A stretch of 64,000 nucleotides of DNA from Enterobacter soli ATCC BAA-2102 (lineage in GTDB: Bacteria > Pseudomonadota > Gammaproteobacteria > Enterobacterales > Enterobacteriaceae). The stretch's first letter is position 1. The number at the start of each line of letters is the position of its first letter. The stretch covers positions 88,864 to 152,863 of the forward strand of contig NZ_LXES01000009.1 of NCBI RefSeq assembly GCF_001654845.1, read 5' to 3'. The notes beneath the pieces are model-generated. The model saw only the letters and a program-made list of their open reading frames with translations. It searched no databases and was not told where the DNA came from. Shown in pieces: positions 44,321 through 51,058 of the stretch. Position numbers and translations under genes: made by a program.

Positions 44321-44581
44321 TCATTTATCACTCATCCATTTTGGAGGTATTGGCATTCTTTCTCGAAAGGCCCGCAGGTGTTCAATCAAAGCATCAACCT
44401 GCTCTCTGTTTGTTGCAAGAATTTCATCTGATAAAGTGCTACGAATAAAATCATGATGGTCTATCCACAACAGACCGCCATTTGATAGAGCCTGACGGTA
44501 ATCGGAGGTAGGCATTGAGCTCAGGTCATGAAGCCCAAACTGATCGTAATACTCTTTTATTTCCTGAACCGTAATAGGCAT
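44321..44581 (-). CDS. Hypothetical protein next to the putative origin
   Basis: An 86-residue protein with a good ribosome-binding site (aggag, 6 bases upstream). It is acidic and helical, without a recognised family. It is transcribed in the same direction as the RepA-like gene, on the far side of the iteron cluster, and converges on the RHIM-motif module. It could be a small replication or copy-control protein, but this is only positional. Confidence 0.5.
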   Translation of the reverse strand: MPITVQEIKEYYDQFGLHDLSSMPTSDYRQALSNGGLLWIDHHDFIRSTLSDEILATNREQVDALIEHLRAFRERMPIPPKWMSDK

Positions 44582-44601
44582 ACATTCTCCTCGTTTGTCT
44601 A

Positions 44602-44800
44602 ACTTGCCGCATTTAGTGCCGCGTTTAGCAATGCCGCACCTAGCGCCGCACCTGTTTTCTCAAAAAATTACGCAAACCCAGTAATGACGGGGGTTTTAGT
44701 GAAATGCCGCACTTAGCGCGTGTATACAGGGACTAAGTGCGGCATTTGGTCATAAAACATACTAAATGCCGCACATGCCGCATTTCCCGCCGCATTTACT
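44602..44800. other. Putative replication origin: iteron cluster with long inverted repeat
   Basis: At least nine copies of a 12-bp unit close to tgccgcayttag. Direct copies lie at 44605, 44617, 44632, 44644, 44705, 44767, 44776 and 44788, and one inverted copy at 44733-44744. The copies at 44702-44716 and 44733-44747 form a perfect 15-bp inverted repeat around a 16-bp spacer. The last unit runs into the 3' end of the RepA-like gene. Iterons beside the replication gene are the normal origin design of PICIs and of small plasmids. Confidence 0.7.
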
Positions 44801-46160
44801 CAATCGTTACCGGGTAAAGGTTCTCACCCTCGATGCGAATAATTTGCTCACTCTCAAGCTTGTCCAGCCAGCGCGGGAATGACTTTCTCACTTTATCTGC
44901 CCCCAGTGATGCACGCAGATCGTCTTTAATGACGGAGATAGTGCATGGCTCCCCCTTAGCTGTTCGGCTGCGAACTGCCTGCCATAGTGCATGGTGGTTA
45001 TCGCTAAGACGGGAGACATGGGCCAGTTCAGGCTCAACCTCTTTAGCCTCTCTCGGCTGATCGTGCACCACCAGAGAGCAAACCAGCTCACCATCTTCAT
45101 CGGTATAAAGCTCTGCCGTTCTCAGGTCATACGCCTTACGCTCTGGCTCCTCAGCATCTTTCATCTTGGTGCAGGTCAGAATAAGCGCCTTTCCATCTCC
45201 TTCACGCTTAACATTAAACTCGGTATCAAGCGCGGCGCGGAAAGCACTGGAACCACGAGCCCCCTTCCCCTCATCTTTGCCGGAGTGGTGTACTACCAGC
45301 ACCGTTGCACCCGTTTTCTGTTTGATAACGTCACACCCCTCAATAAACGCCCCCATATCACGAGCGTCGTTCTCGTCGTTACCACCAAAACAACGGGCCA
45401 GCGTATCGATCACCACCATGCGAACCGGTACACCACATTCGGCTTCAATCTGCCTGGCAGCCAGAAGCACTTCCGTTACCTCCGATTCGCGCACAGGAAA
45501 CACAGGACGATTGACTAACCAGAGGTTGTCTGCCTGTATGCCATGCACCTGTTCCCATGCCCGTATACGTCTTGGAACACCTACACCACCCTCACCAACT
45601 ACATACAACACCGCGCCGGGAGTGACCTTCTTCCCCGCCCATGGAAGACCCGCAGCGATGTGACAGGCCCACGATACAGCGAGAAAACTCTTATACGAAC
45701 CGCTGGGACCGTAAATGCTGCACAGTGATTGCGCTGGCAGAAAGTGTTTAAGGATATAGTCCTGACGGATATCAAATCCCTCAGAACCGCGAGAGAGAGG
45801 CAGCTTTGTCCTGAACTTTGCACCAGCATCAGGGAAGACGCGGTGAATGCGCTGCACGTCAGACAGCATGGCATTCATTTCCCCTTCGCCTATCTCTTCC
45901 ACCAGCACTGAACGCCGTGCGGTAATCATTTGTTTGCGGTCCGTATCGAGATACCCGGCATCACAAAGCTCCTCATACGGCATTGCTGCTATCTGGTTAA
46001 GGCGAGCCACCAGCTTTCCGTAACGGGTAGTGGGGTCCTTATGCTGGTGGAGGGCTTTATCCAAATCGCTGCGACTGTACTGCTTGCCATGCGCCCACAG
46101 ATACGAACAGGTGAACAAGGCATCAGATACAGTTTCTACAGCTGTCAGTTGTACCGTCAT
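44796..46160 (-). CDS. RepA-like AAA ATPase (replicative helicase) of the satellite
   Basis: A 454-residue RecA/RepA-type (AAA_25) ATPase. The Walker A is GPSGSYKS (residues 151-158), Walker B VVIDTLAR (249-256), then a sensor-like HHSGK (291-295) and GARGSSAFR. The N-terminal part (about 1-125) and a C-terminal winged-helix-like part are less clear. Gram-negative PICIs carry such a gene as the replication initiator/helicase; adjacent iterons support this. It overlaps the preceding gene by 4 bases. Confidence 0.8.
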   Translation of the reverse strand: MTVQLTAVETVSDALFTCSYLWAHGKQYSRSDLDKALHQHKDPTTRYGKLVARLNQIAAMPYEELCDAGYLDTDRKQMITARRSVLVEEIGEGEMNAMLSDVQRIHRVFPDAGAKFRTKLPLSRGSEGFDIRQDYILKHFLPAQSLCSIYGPSGSYKSFLAVSWACHIAAGLPWAGKKVTPGAVLYVVGEGGVGVPRRIRAWEQVHGIQADNLWLVNRPVFPVRESEVTEVLLAARQIEAECGVPVRMVVIDTLARCFGGNDENDARDMGAFIEGCDVIKQKTGATVLVVHHSGKDEGKGARGSSAFRAALDTEFNVKREGDGKALILTCTKMKDAEEPERKAYDLRTAELYTDEDGELVCSLVVHDQPREAKEVEPELAHVSRLSDNHHALWQAVRSRTAKGEPCTISVIKDDLRASLGADKVRKSFPRWLDKLESEQIIRIEGENLYPVTIE

Positions 46161-46525
46161 TTTGGTATGCCCCCGCTCATCTGGAATTTGCCGATCAGAG
46201 GATGGAACCAGTACGCAGAGCCATATTTGCGCTTAGCACTGCGCAACACCAGCCGAGCCGCTTCCCTGAACTTTTCATCAGGCGCAACGAACCCGCCAGA
46301 TTTCAGCTTAACCAGCATCACCCCTGTGTTTTTCGCCAACTCCTCAGCCTTTTTGGTTGAGATACCGTATTCAGCGGCCAGTGTTGCTACTGGCGTCATA
46401 CCCGGAGGGATTTCTCCTCCCTGACTATCGGTGAGTGACTTAACCTGTGCCTCAAGATGCAAAATCTTTTCAACCAGCAGATCAACGCGGTTAGCCAGCT
46501 CGTTGAATTTCACGTTACTGATCAT
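46157..46525 (-). CDS. Hypothetical protein with N-terminal coiled coil, coupled to the RepA-like gene
   Basis: A 122-residue protein. A short coiled coil (residues 8-32, LANRVDLLVEKILHLEAQVK) is followed by a helix-turn-helix-like segment (VATLAAEYGISTKKAEELAK) and a basic C terminus. Start and stop overlap the neighbouring genes by 4 bases each. It may be a DNA-binding accessory replication protein; this is inferred from shape and coupling. Confidence 0.6.
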   Translation of the reverse strand: MISNVKFNELANRVDLLVEKILHLEAQVKSLTDSQGGEIPPGMTPVATLAAEYGISTKKAEELAKNTGVMLVKLKSGGFVAPDEKFREAARLVLRSAKRKYGSAYWFHPLIGKFQMSGGIPK

Positions 46526-46743
46526 TTGCGTTCCCCTTCAGCTGGAAGGACGAATGACTTATCCAAAGCGTTAGCCAGATCATCAGCCAAGCGCGATGCA
46601 ATATCCATTAAAGCCATCAGGTGGATGCGCTTCTTTTCATCGTTCGCTATAGCTACAAAAGCCGCACACGAAAGAAGAGCCGAAACCTCTTGAGCAGTGG
46701 TCAATAAGTCCTGATCGCTCTTGTAGGTATAAAGGTTATCCAT
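46522..46743 (-). CDS. Small helical hypothetical protein
   Basis: A 73-residue protein whose central helices (ALLSCAAFVAIANDEKKRIHL, in part) resemble those of the next upstream gene (ACELAALLMVVEE). The two may be related. It overlaps both neighbours by a few bases in the alpA-to-RepA transcription unit. Function unknown. Confidence 0.5.
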   Translation of the reverse strand: MDNLYTYKSDQDLLTTAQEVSALLSCAAFVAIANDEKKRIHLMALMDIASRLADDLANALDKSFVLPAEGERK

Positions 46744-46921
46744 TGATCGCCCCCTTTGAATTCTGCTCTATCATGCTTGCCGCCAGTTGATCCGATACTC
46801 GTCTGGCCAGGCTGATAAGGTTTTCACGCTCAACCTGATCAACGTCGCACTCTTCGACAACCATCAACAATGCAGCCAGTTCACAGGCTATTGACGCACT
46901 TTTATTGGTTAATTCACGCAT
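46736..46921 (-). CDS. Small helical hypothetical protein
   Basis: A 61-residue protein starting MRELTNKSASIACELAAL. I choose the ATG at 46921 because a strong ggaggt ribosome-binding site precedes it; the longer frame to 46969 overlaps the Icd-like gene. Similar in size and pattern to the following gene. Function unknown. Confidence 0.5.
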   Translation of the reverse strand: MRELTNKSASIACELAALLMVVEECDVDQVERENLISLARRVSDQLAASMIEQNSKGAING

Positions 46922-47126
46922 GGCGTACCTCCATAGCCTGAAAGGCATGGAATGGCAGACGTGCAGCAAAAATGAGGTTTACACCCGGCATAGTGTTGCG
47001 GGCTTCCTGTTCGCTGGATGCGTTGACGTAGATCACCAATGGTTTGGCGGTAGGGTAGCGCTCAGAAGCGGAGAGAAATCTCCATGTAAATTCCGGGCGA
47101 GTTTGGGTAGACTTCTTGAAAGCCAT
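46914..47126 (-). CDS. Icd-like host cell-division inhibitor family protein
   Basis: A 70-residue protein from the ATG at 47126 (gagg ribosome-binding site 8 bases upstream). It contains RPEFTWRFLSASERYPTAKP and SSEQEAR ... LIFAARLPFH, the features of small 'Icd-like' proteins of P4-type satellites and islands. The frame stays open upstream to 48059, but that extension runs antisense to the gene at 47320 and is treated as non-coding or Ash-like. Activity is inferred from the family name only. Confidence 0.6.
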   Translation of the reverse strand: MAFKKSTQTRPEFTWRFLSASERYPTAKPLVIYVNASSEQEARNTMPGVNLIFAARLPFHAFQAMEVRHA

Positions 47127-47265
47127 AGCTGTTACCTCAGATAACGGTTTGGTTAGAGGCCCGTTGGTGTTGGTAGCGCCAGCGGGCTTCGTCTTTTCTG
47201 TACCCTGATTATCAATCAAGGTGTAAGTAACTTTATTTTTAGGTGGCTTACATGTCAATGCTTTT

Positions 47266-47299
47266 GTGTAAGACTGATTCTGTGTATATTGTCTTACAC
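47266..47299. promoter_or_regulatory. Inverted-repeat operator in the divergent promoter
   Basis: A perfect 9-bp inverted repeat (gtgtaagac, 47266-47274, and gtcttacac, 47291-47299) separated by 16 bp. A further gtgtaag half-site is at 47221. It lies 20 bases before the plus-strand YlcI/YnfO-like gene and upstream of the Icd-like gene. Confidence 0.55.
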
Positions 47300-47319
47300 C
47301 AGCATACGGAGGATTGCAG

Positions 47320-47616
47320 ATGGCTACAGGCCCCAAAAACACGAAGTCACAATCATTAACCGCCCGCATCCCACACGATGTCATAGAGGGAATGGAGTCC
47401 GTCAAACGGAACGACGAAAGCAATGCAGCGTTCATCGTAGCCGCCATGCGCGGGGAGATCGCCCGACGCCAAGCAGAAGGAAACGGGGAAAATATCCTTG
47501 TTTCTTCCCTCGATACGCTAGCGCAGGTAGAAAAGATTGGAGTCAAAGCCTCCGAAGAGATCGGACAACTTATCAGCGTTGTTCGTGACGAACTCCAGCG
47601 CAGGAAGGCCAAGTAA
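47320..47616 (+). CDS. YlcI/YnfO family (DUF3950-like) protein
   Basis: A 98-residue protein starting MATGPKNTKSQSLTARIP, preceded by ggagg 7 bases upstream. The N-terminal half (SLTARIPHDVIEGMESVK, then NAAFIVAAMRGEI) has the strand-helix-helix pattern of ribbon-helix-helix DNA-binding proteins. The C terminus is helical. It is on the plus strand, divergent from the replication unit, with an inverted repeat in between, so it is probably a small autoregulator of the satellite. Confidence 0.65.
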   Translation: MATGPKNTKSQSLTARIPHDVIEGMESVKRNDESNAAFIVAAMRGEIARRQAEGNGENILVSSLDTLAQVEKIGVKASEEIGQLISVVRDELQRRKAK

Positions 47617-47994
47617 GCAGACAAGGAGTGATACCCGATATCTTGATAACGGTCGAAACTACGGGATTTTCCCGGGGTATGCTGCATTGCAGTACACCCG
47701 GCACTCTGTTCCAGTTCTCCCGAAGTTTCGGGAGATTGGGTATGCGGCAATGCCGTACACCTTAAACAGCCCAATTTCTGGGTAGTTTCACGTAACCTCG
47801 CCAATGGCGCAGTTCCTTTAATAACAGGAGCGCTCAGGCTTTGACCACCGGCCGCAAAAAGTTTAGGATGGTTTCTCCAAATGCATGATGAGCATACGAA
47901 GGTAAGGATGCCCTGCACGGCAGACGAACCTTCACTGTAGTAGCAATGGCGGCCAGTTTTGGCCGCTTTTGTTTTATGTGACATTCCCCACCCC
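47617..47994 (-). ncRNA. Gene-free region with three RNA-like hairpins (possible immunity RNA)
   Basis: A 378-base stretch downstream of alpA without a convincing gene. Two 24-base units (47675-47698 and 47738-47761) differ at three positions. Two of these are paired changes that keep the stem: ctgca/tgcag becomes cggca/tgccg. Between them is a perfect 9-bp hairpin (tctcccgaa, 47716-47724, with ttcgggaga, 47727-47735). P4-type satellites encode a structured immunity RNA in a comparable place. An Ash-like reading frame on the minus strand also crosses it. Confidence 0.35.
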
Positions 47995-48204
47995 TCACGC
48001 TGCTTTGCTGCGGCTCTGCTGCCATGCTGTGACCTCAGACAGAAGCCAACCAACGGCACGACCTCCCAGCTTGCGGCGGGCGGGAAAGCTCCCCTCTTTT
48101 TCCATCATGTATCGAGTGGTTCGACAAATACCGGTTAGCTGTCGGCACTCAGCCTCACGGATAACTCTTTCTGCTGGCTGCTGGGATTGTTTAATATTGT
48201 TCAT
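47995..48204 (-). CDS. alpA: AlpA-family transcriptional regulator
   Basis: A 69-residue MerR-like helix-turn-helix protein: RVIREAECRQLTGICRTTRY then FPARRKLGGRAVGWLLSEV, the AlpA signature. In P4 and Gram-negative PICIs AlpA/Vis-type proteins activate the replication-packaging genes and excision. I use the ATG at 48204; an in-frame ATG at 48240 would place a terminator-like hairpin inside the coding region. No clear ribosome-binding site precedes either start. Confidence 0.82.
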   Translation of the reverse strand: MNNIKQSQQPAERVIREAECRQLTGICRTTRYMMEKEGSFPARRKLGGRAVGWLLSEVTAWQQSRSKAA

Positions 48205-48240
48205 AAAAAAATGCTCTCGTTCGCTAAGGTTCGAGAGCAT
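48205..48240 (-). terminator. Terminator hairpin abutting the alpA start codon
   Basis: On the minus strand a stem (atgctctcg / cgagagcat, 48240-48232 with 48219-48211) is followed by a run of seven T, which runs directly into the alpA ATG. It should stop transcription coming from int and the DUF6387-like gene, or act as an attenuator of alpA. Confidence 0.75.
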
Positions 48241-48319
48241 TCTTATTCAACAAAATTATCACCGCGACGGTGAGAAAAAAATTATATTCCTCTAAAGGGG
48301 TTACCCTTCTTCAGTTATA

Positions 48320-49162
48320 TCAAGATAATTCTTTCCTGATTTTATCTAAAGAATCACTTCTTATGATTTTATCCAAGAAAGGTTTCACCGTTTGAGCTAT
48401 GGCAAAGGACTCCTTTTCTCCATCCGGGAACAGGGATACTGCGAGTACGCCAAGAGATATTTTGCTGTCGGTAGCGCTTTCCCATGACATCAAATCAATA
48501 AGTGGAATTATTCTGTAGTCAATTATTTTCCGTCTGACGCTCTCCCAATCCCCTGAGACTGGCTTATCTGGTTCAGGTATTCCGAGTTCTTCGCGCCATT
48601 TTGGGAGGAGGTTCGTGAATGCTTCAATCAAAAGATCATCTCTGTTGTTTAAGTCAACAGTAATCATCACGTTTTCCACAACATCAGAAAGTAAGTTTAC
48701 TGGCTCGCGCATGACAGCCCAAAACATACCGTTATCTGCTGTAAACAAATCCCCCACCAAATCATCGTCAACTACTATTGGCTTTCCTTTCCAGTGACCT
48801 TTATCAGCATTGATTTTATTTAAAAATGCCAACTCAAATCTCATTAATGGTTTTATACCATCGCCGTAACTTAATTTTAGCAAATCAGGCTGAGTCTTGT
48901 ACTCATATTCCTTTTGCTTTTCAAGAAACCATTCTTCTGCTTTGAGTTCCCCGAATGGATCACCAAAATTATTGTTAAGCGGGTATTTAGCACCATATTG
49001 CAAACCATAGTCAGGGCAGTCTGTATTTTTTATGGTTAAATCATCGCATCGCCAATAAAGCTGGCGAAACAAATCCTTATCAGACATATTTTCAAGGTCA
49101 TCATATTTTTCCAAGCTGAATGACTTTGGTAAGTCTCTTTTACTGTTAATTTTTTTTGTCAT
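48320..49162 (-). CDS. DUF6387-like protein coupled to the integrase
   Basis: A 280-residue cytoplasmic protein starting MTKKINSKRDLPKSFSLEKY, rich in charged residues and AT-rich in codon use. The N-terminal KRDLPKSFSLEKYDDLENMS pattern fits the DUF6387 family, which is found near integrases. Function unknown. Its start overlaps the integrase stop by 4 bases, so the two are co-translated. A defence role is possible but not shown. Confidence 0.55.
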   Translation of the reverse strand: MTKKINSKRDLPKSFSLEKYDDLENMSDKDLFRQLYWRCDDLTIKNTDCPDYGLQYGAKYPLNNNFGDPFGELKAEEWFLEKQKEYEYKTQPDLLKLSYGDGIKPLMRFELAFLNKINADKGHWKGKPIVVDDDLVGDLFTADNGMFWAVMREPVNLLSDVVENVMITVDLNNRDDLLIEAFTNLLPKWREELGIPEPDKPVSGDWESVRRKIIDYRIIPLIDLMSWESATDSKISLGVLAVSLFPDGEKESFAIAQTVKPFLDKIIRSDSLDKIRKELS

Positions 49163-50382
49163 CTTGCGGCCCCAAGAATAGTAACATTTGAGATATCAGA
49201 GGTAATAACCTCTAATCTCTGCATCCATTTATTCAGTGCATCCAGCTTTTCAGGTAAATACTGACTGCGGTTATATACGGACATAACACCGCCCAGCGCA
49301 TGGCCCAGAAGCTGCTCGACAACATGCGGAGAAATTCCCATGTTGTTCAGAGTCGTGGAAAACGTACGGCGTAGATCGTGAAGCGTCCACGGTTCAGAGT
49401 GGCCCAGACGCTTATACAACATCCTTCCCCACTGACTGACAGCTTCCGGTTTCTTTATCTCTCCAAGCAAAAGCCCTGTGCTTTGGTGCTGCTCTAAGAG
49501 CTGTTTGATAAATGGGCGGATATCAACGGGAATAGGCCGTAATATTTTCTCACCACCTTTGCTGTGCTCTTTAGGTACAGTCCAAACCCAATCACTAAGA
49601 TCCCATTCGGTTACGCGAGACAATCTCAACTCCTGAGTTCGGCACCCAAACACCACTAGCAGACGCAGCAGCGAGGAGTAATAGGGCTTGAATTTCAAGC
49701 CTGAGCACTCCCGCCATATATCAGCAAGCTCTTGCCGGGTATGCTCCCTGTCCCGCTTATTCTGTTTACGTCCAACATCATCAATGGTCAGATCGTCCAG
49801 GACGTTACTCACCGCGTACCGATGAACCCGGCAGAACTTAAGAGCTTGCTTACACATCTGCAAAAGATAGCCAGCAGCTACAGGCGCTTCGTTCCGTACC
49901 CTGGCGAAACATTCCAGCCAGTGGCGAGTTTCACACATAGAAAGCGGATAAGTACCTATATAAGGAAAGATATGCTTATTGAGCTGCTCAATGTGTTTTT
50001 CAACATTAGCGCGGTTATGGGTGGCATATTCCCTGATCCAGTATTCAAGGGCATCCCTGACCGTCACCGGCTTTAACGTTTCCTGAGTGGTAACGCTCAA
50101 CTGGTGCTTTGGATTCTTTCCTCCTGCGAGCCATGCGCGACACTGCTCTCGTTTCTCACGAGCTGCTTTGAGTGAAAGGTCTGGATAATTACCCAGCTTT
50201 ATACGCTGAGATTTTGATTCCCGGCCACCTATGCGGAAAGTGAAATACCAGGTCAATACACCCGATCTAGACACCTTCACACTTAGCCCATCACCATCAG
50301 CATAGAAGCTGTCTCCGGGGCTTTCTCTTCCAAGCATTTTACGAAGCGATGTATCGCTTAATTTGTTCGTTCCACCAGCCAT
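49159..50382 (-). CDS. int: Tyrosine-type integrase of the satellite
   Basis: Site-specific recombinase of 407 residues from the ATG at 50382 (aagg ribosome-binding site). The N-terminal DUF4102-like arm-binding domain covers about residues 5-95 (YADGDGLSVKV, KLGNYPDLSLKAAREK). The core-binding domain covers about 115-190. The catalytic domain has Arg in GCRTQELRLSR, HDLRRTF (His, Arg), LLGHALG (His) and the Tyr nucleophile near VMSVYNRSQYL. It lies at the attR end, as expected, with the att site at the 3' end of fis. Confidence 0.93.
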   Translation of the reverse strand: MAGGTNKLSDTSLRKMLGRESPGDSFYADGDGLSVKVSRSGVLTWYFTFRIGGRESKSQRIKLGNYPDLSLKAAREKREQCRAWLAGGKNPKHQLSVTTQETLKPVTVRDALEYWIREYATHNRANVEKHIEQLNKHIFPYIGTYPLSMCETRHWLECFARVRNEAPVAAGYLLQMCKQALKFCRVHRYAVSNVLDDLTIDDVGRKQNKRDREHTRQELADIWRECSGLKFKPYYSSLLRLLVVFGCRTQELRLSRVTEWDLSDWVWTVPKEHSKGGEKILRPIPVDIRPFIKQLLEQHQSTGLLLGEIKKPEAVSQWGRMLYKRLGHSEPWTLHDLRRTFSTTLNNMGISPHVVEQLLGHALGGVMSVYNRSQYLPEKLDALNKWMQRLEVITSDISNVTILGAAR

Positions 50383-50405
50383 AGAAAACCTTAGTTCATA
50401 TTGGA

Positions 50406-50430
50406 GACTGACTGCACCACAGACTGCACA
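50406..50430 (+). repeat. Right copy of the subterminal repeat (possible integrase arm site)
   Basis: Matches 33783-33807 at 23 of 25 positions in the same orientation. It lies about 125 bases inside attR and just upstream of the int start. Confidence 0.5.
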
Positions 50431-50555
50431 TCTCAATGTTACTCTATGAACGGCAATGAACAAAGGCAAACCGAGAAATCAATTTTATTGTTTTTTATCA
50501 GTATGATAGATAAACACCAGCAAACATAGACGAACGGTAAAAAACGTAGGTTTTG

Positions 50556-50638
50556 AAAATACGGCATGAACTGATACTAATCAGTTAAATGCTTGTTTAA
50601 AAAGGCGCTCTTCGGCATGGGGAAGCGCCTTTTTTATT
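50556..50638 (+). repeat. Right attachment site (attR), 83-bp direct repeat
   Basis: Copy of 33699-33781 with one mismatch. It contains the last fis codons and stop and a complete copy of the fis terminator (50599-50635). Host sequence resumes at 50639 and runs to yhdU. Confidence 0.95.
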
Positions 50639-50754
50639 GCCGCTTACAATTAGCGTCAACGCTTTGTAAACCTTCACATTCCCTGCTTTTCAATGTCTGC
50701 ATTTCGTGTATATTTCCACCACCTTAACGGCCTCACTTCTCCCGGAATGACACA

Positions 50755-50919
50755 ATGATTCGTAAATACTGGTGGCTGGTTGTCTTTGCTGTCTCCGTTT
50801 TCATTTTCGATGCGCTGCTGATGCAGTGGATTGAACTGATGAGCACCGAAACCGATAAGTGCCGCAATATGAATTCCGTGAACCCGTTAAAGCTCGTGAA
50901 TTGTTCCGATCTCGATTAA
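50755..50919 (+). CDS. yhdU: Small membrane protein YhdU
   Basis: A 54-residue protein with one N-terminal membrane helix (KYWWLVVFAVSVFIFDALLM, residues 4-23) and a short tail with two Cys (TDKCRNMN, LVNCSDL). It matches E. coli YhdU, which lies between yhdJ and acrS. Its presence directly after attR shows the normal chromosome resumes there. Function unknown. Confidence 0.88.
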   Translation: MIRKYWWLVVFAVSVFIFDALLMQWIELMSTETDKCRNMNSVNPLKLVNCSDLD

Positions 50920-51058
50920 ACCTCTGACGCTGCGCCCCCCTGCTATCACTCAATAATTGAAGGGATTTAAATCCCTTTGAGTCATTACCTGACGGTGATA
51001 ATGTCTCAGCCCTTCTCAACCTCTCTTGCTAAACCTCTCACAACGAGCTGAATAGACC

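Larger units (their letters stand above)
33699..50638 (-). mobile_element. Capsid-forming PICI-like satellite integrated at the 3' end of fis
   Basis: A 16,857-bp element (repeat to repeat) flanked by 83-bp direct repeats. It contains a tyrosine integrase at the right end, AlpA, a RepA-like ATPase with iterons, and a full HK97-type head and packaging set. It has no tape measure, major tail, tail fibre, lysis or late-regulator genes. Size and gene order fit capsid-forming phage-inducible chromosomal islands of Enterobacteriaceae, which take tails from a helper phage. The alternative is a prophage that lost its tail genes, but every gene seen is intact and the blocks are tightly packed. Cargo genes are on the opposite strand. 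Confidence 0.82.

Noticed and set aside
44602..44800. CRISPR array
   Set aside because: Repeats are 12 bp, degenerate, partly inverted and irregularly spaced, as for iterons.
46914..48059. A single 381-residue minus-strand protein
   Set aside because: The upstream two thirds is antisense to the well-supported gene at 47320-47616, runs through the hairpin region and overlaps alpA; only the last 70 codons have a ribosome-binding site and family-like sequence. An Ash-like N-terminal part cannot be fully excluded.
33699..50638. Complete lambda/HK97-like prophage
   Set aside because: No tape measure, tail tube, fibres, lysis genes, CI/Cro pair or late antiterminator; size and AlpA/RepA genes fit a satellite.
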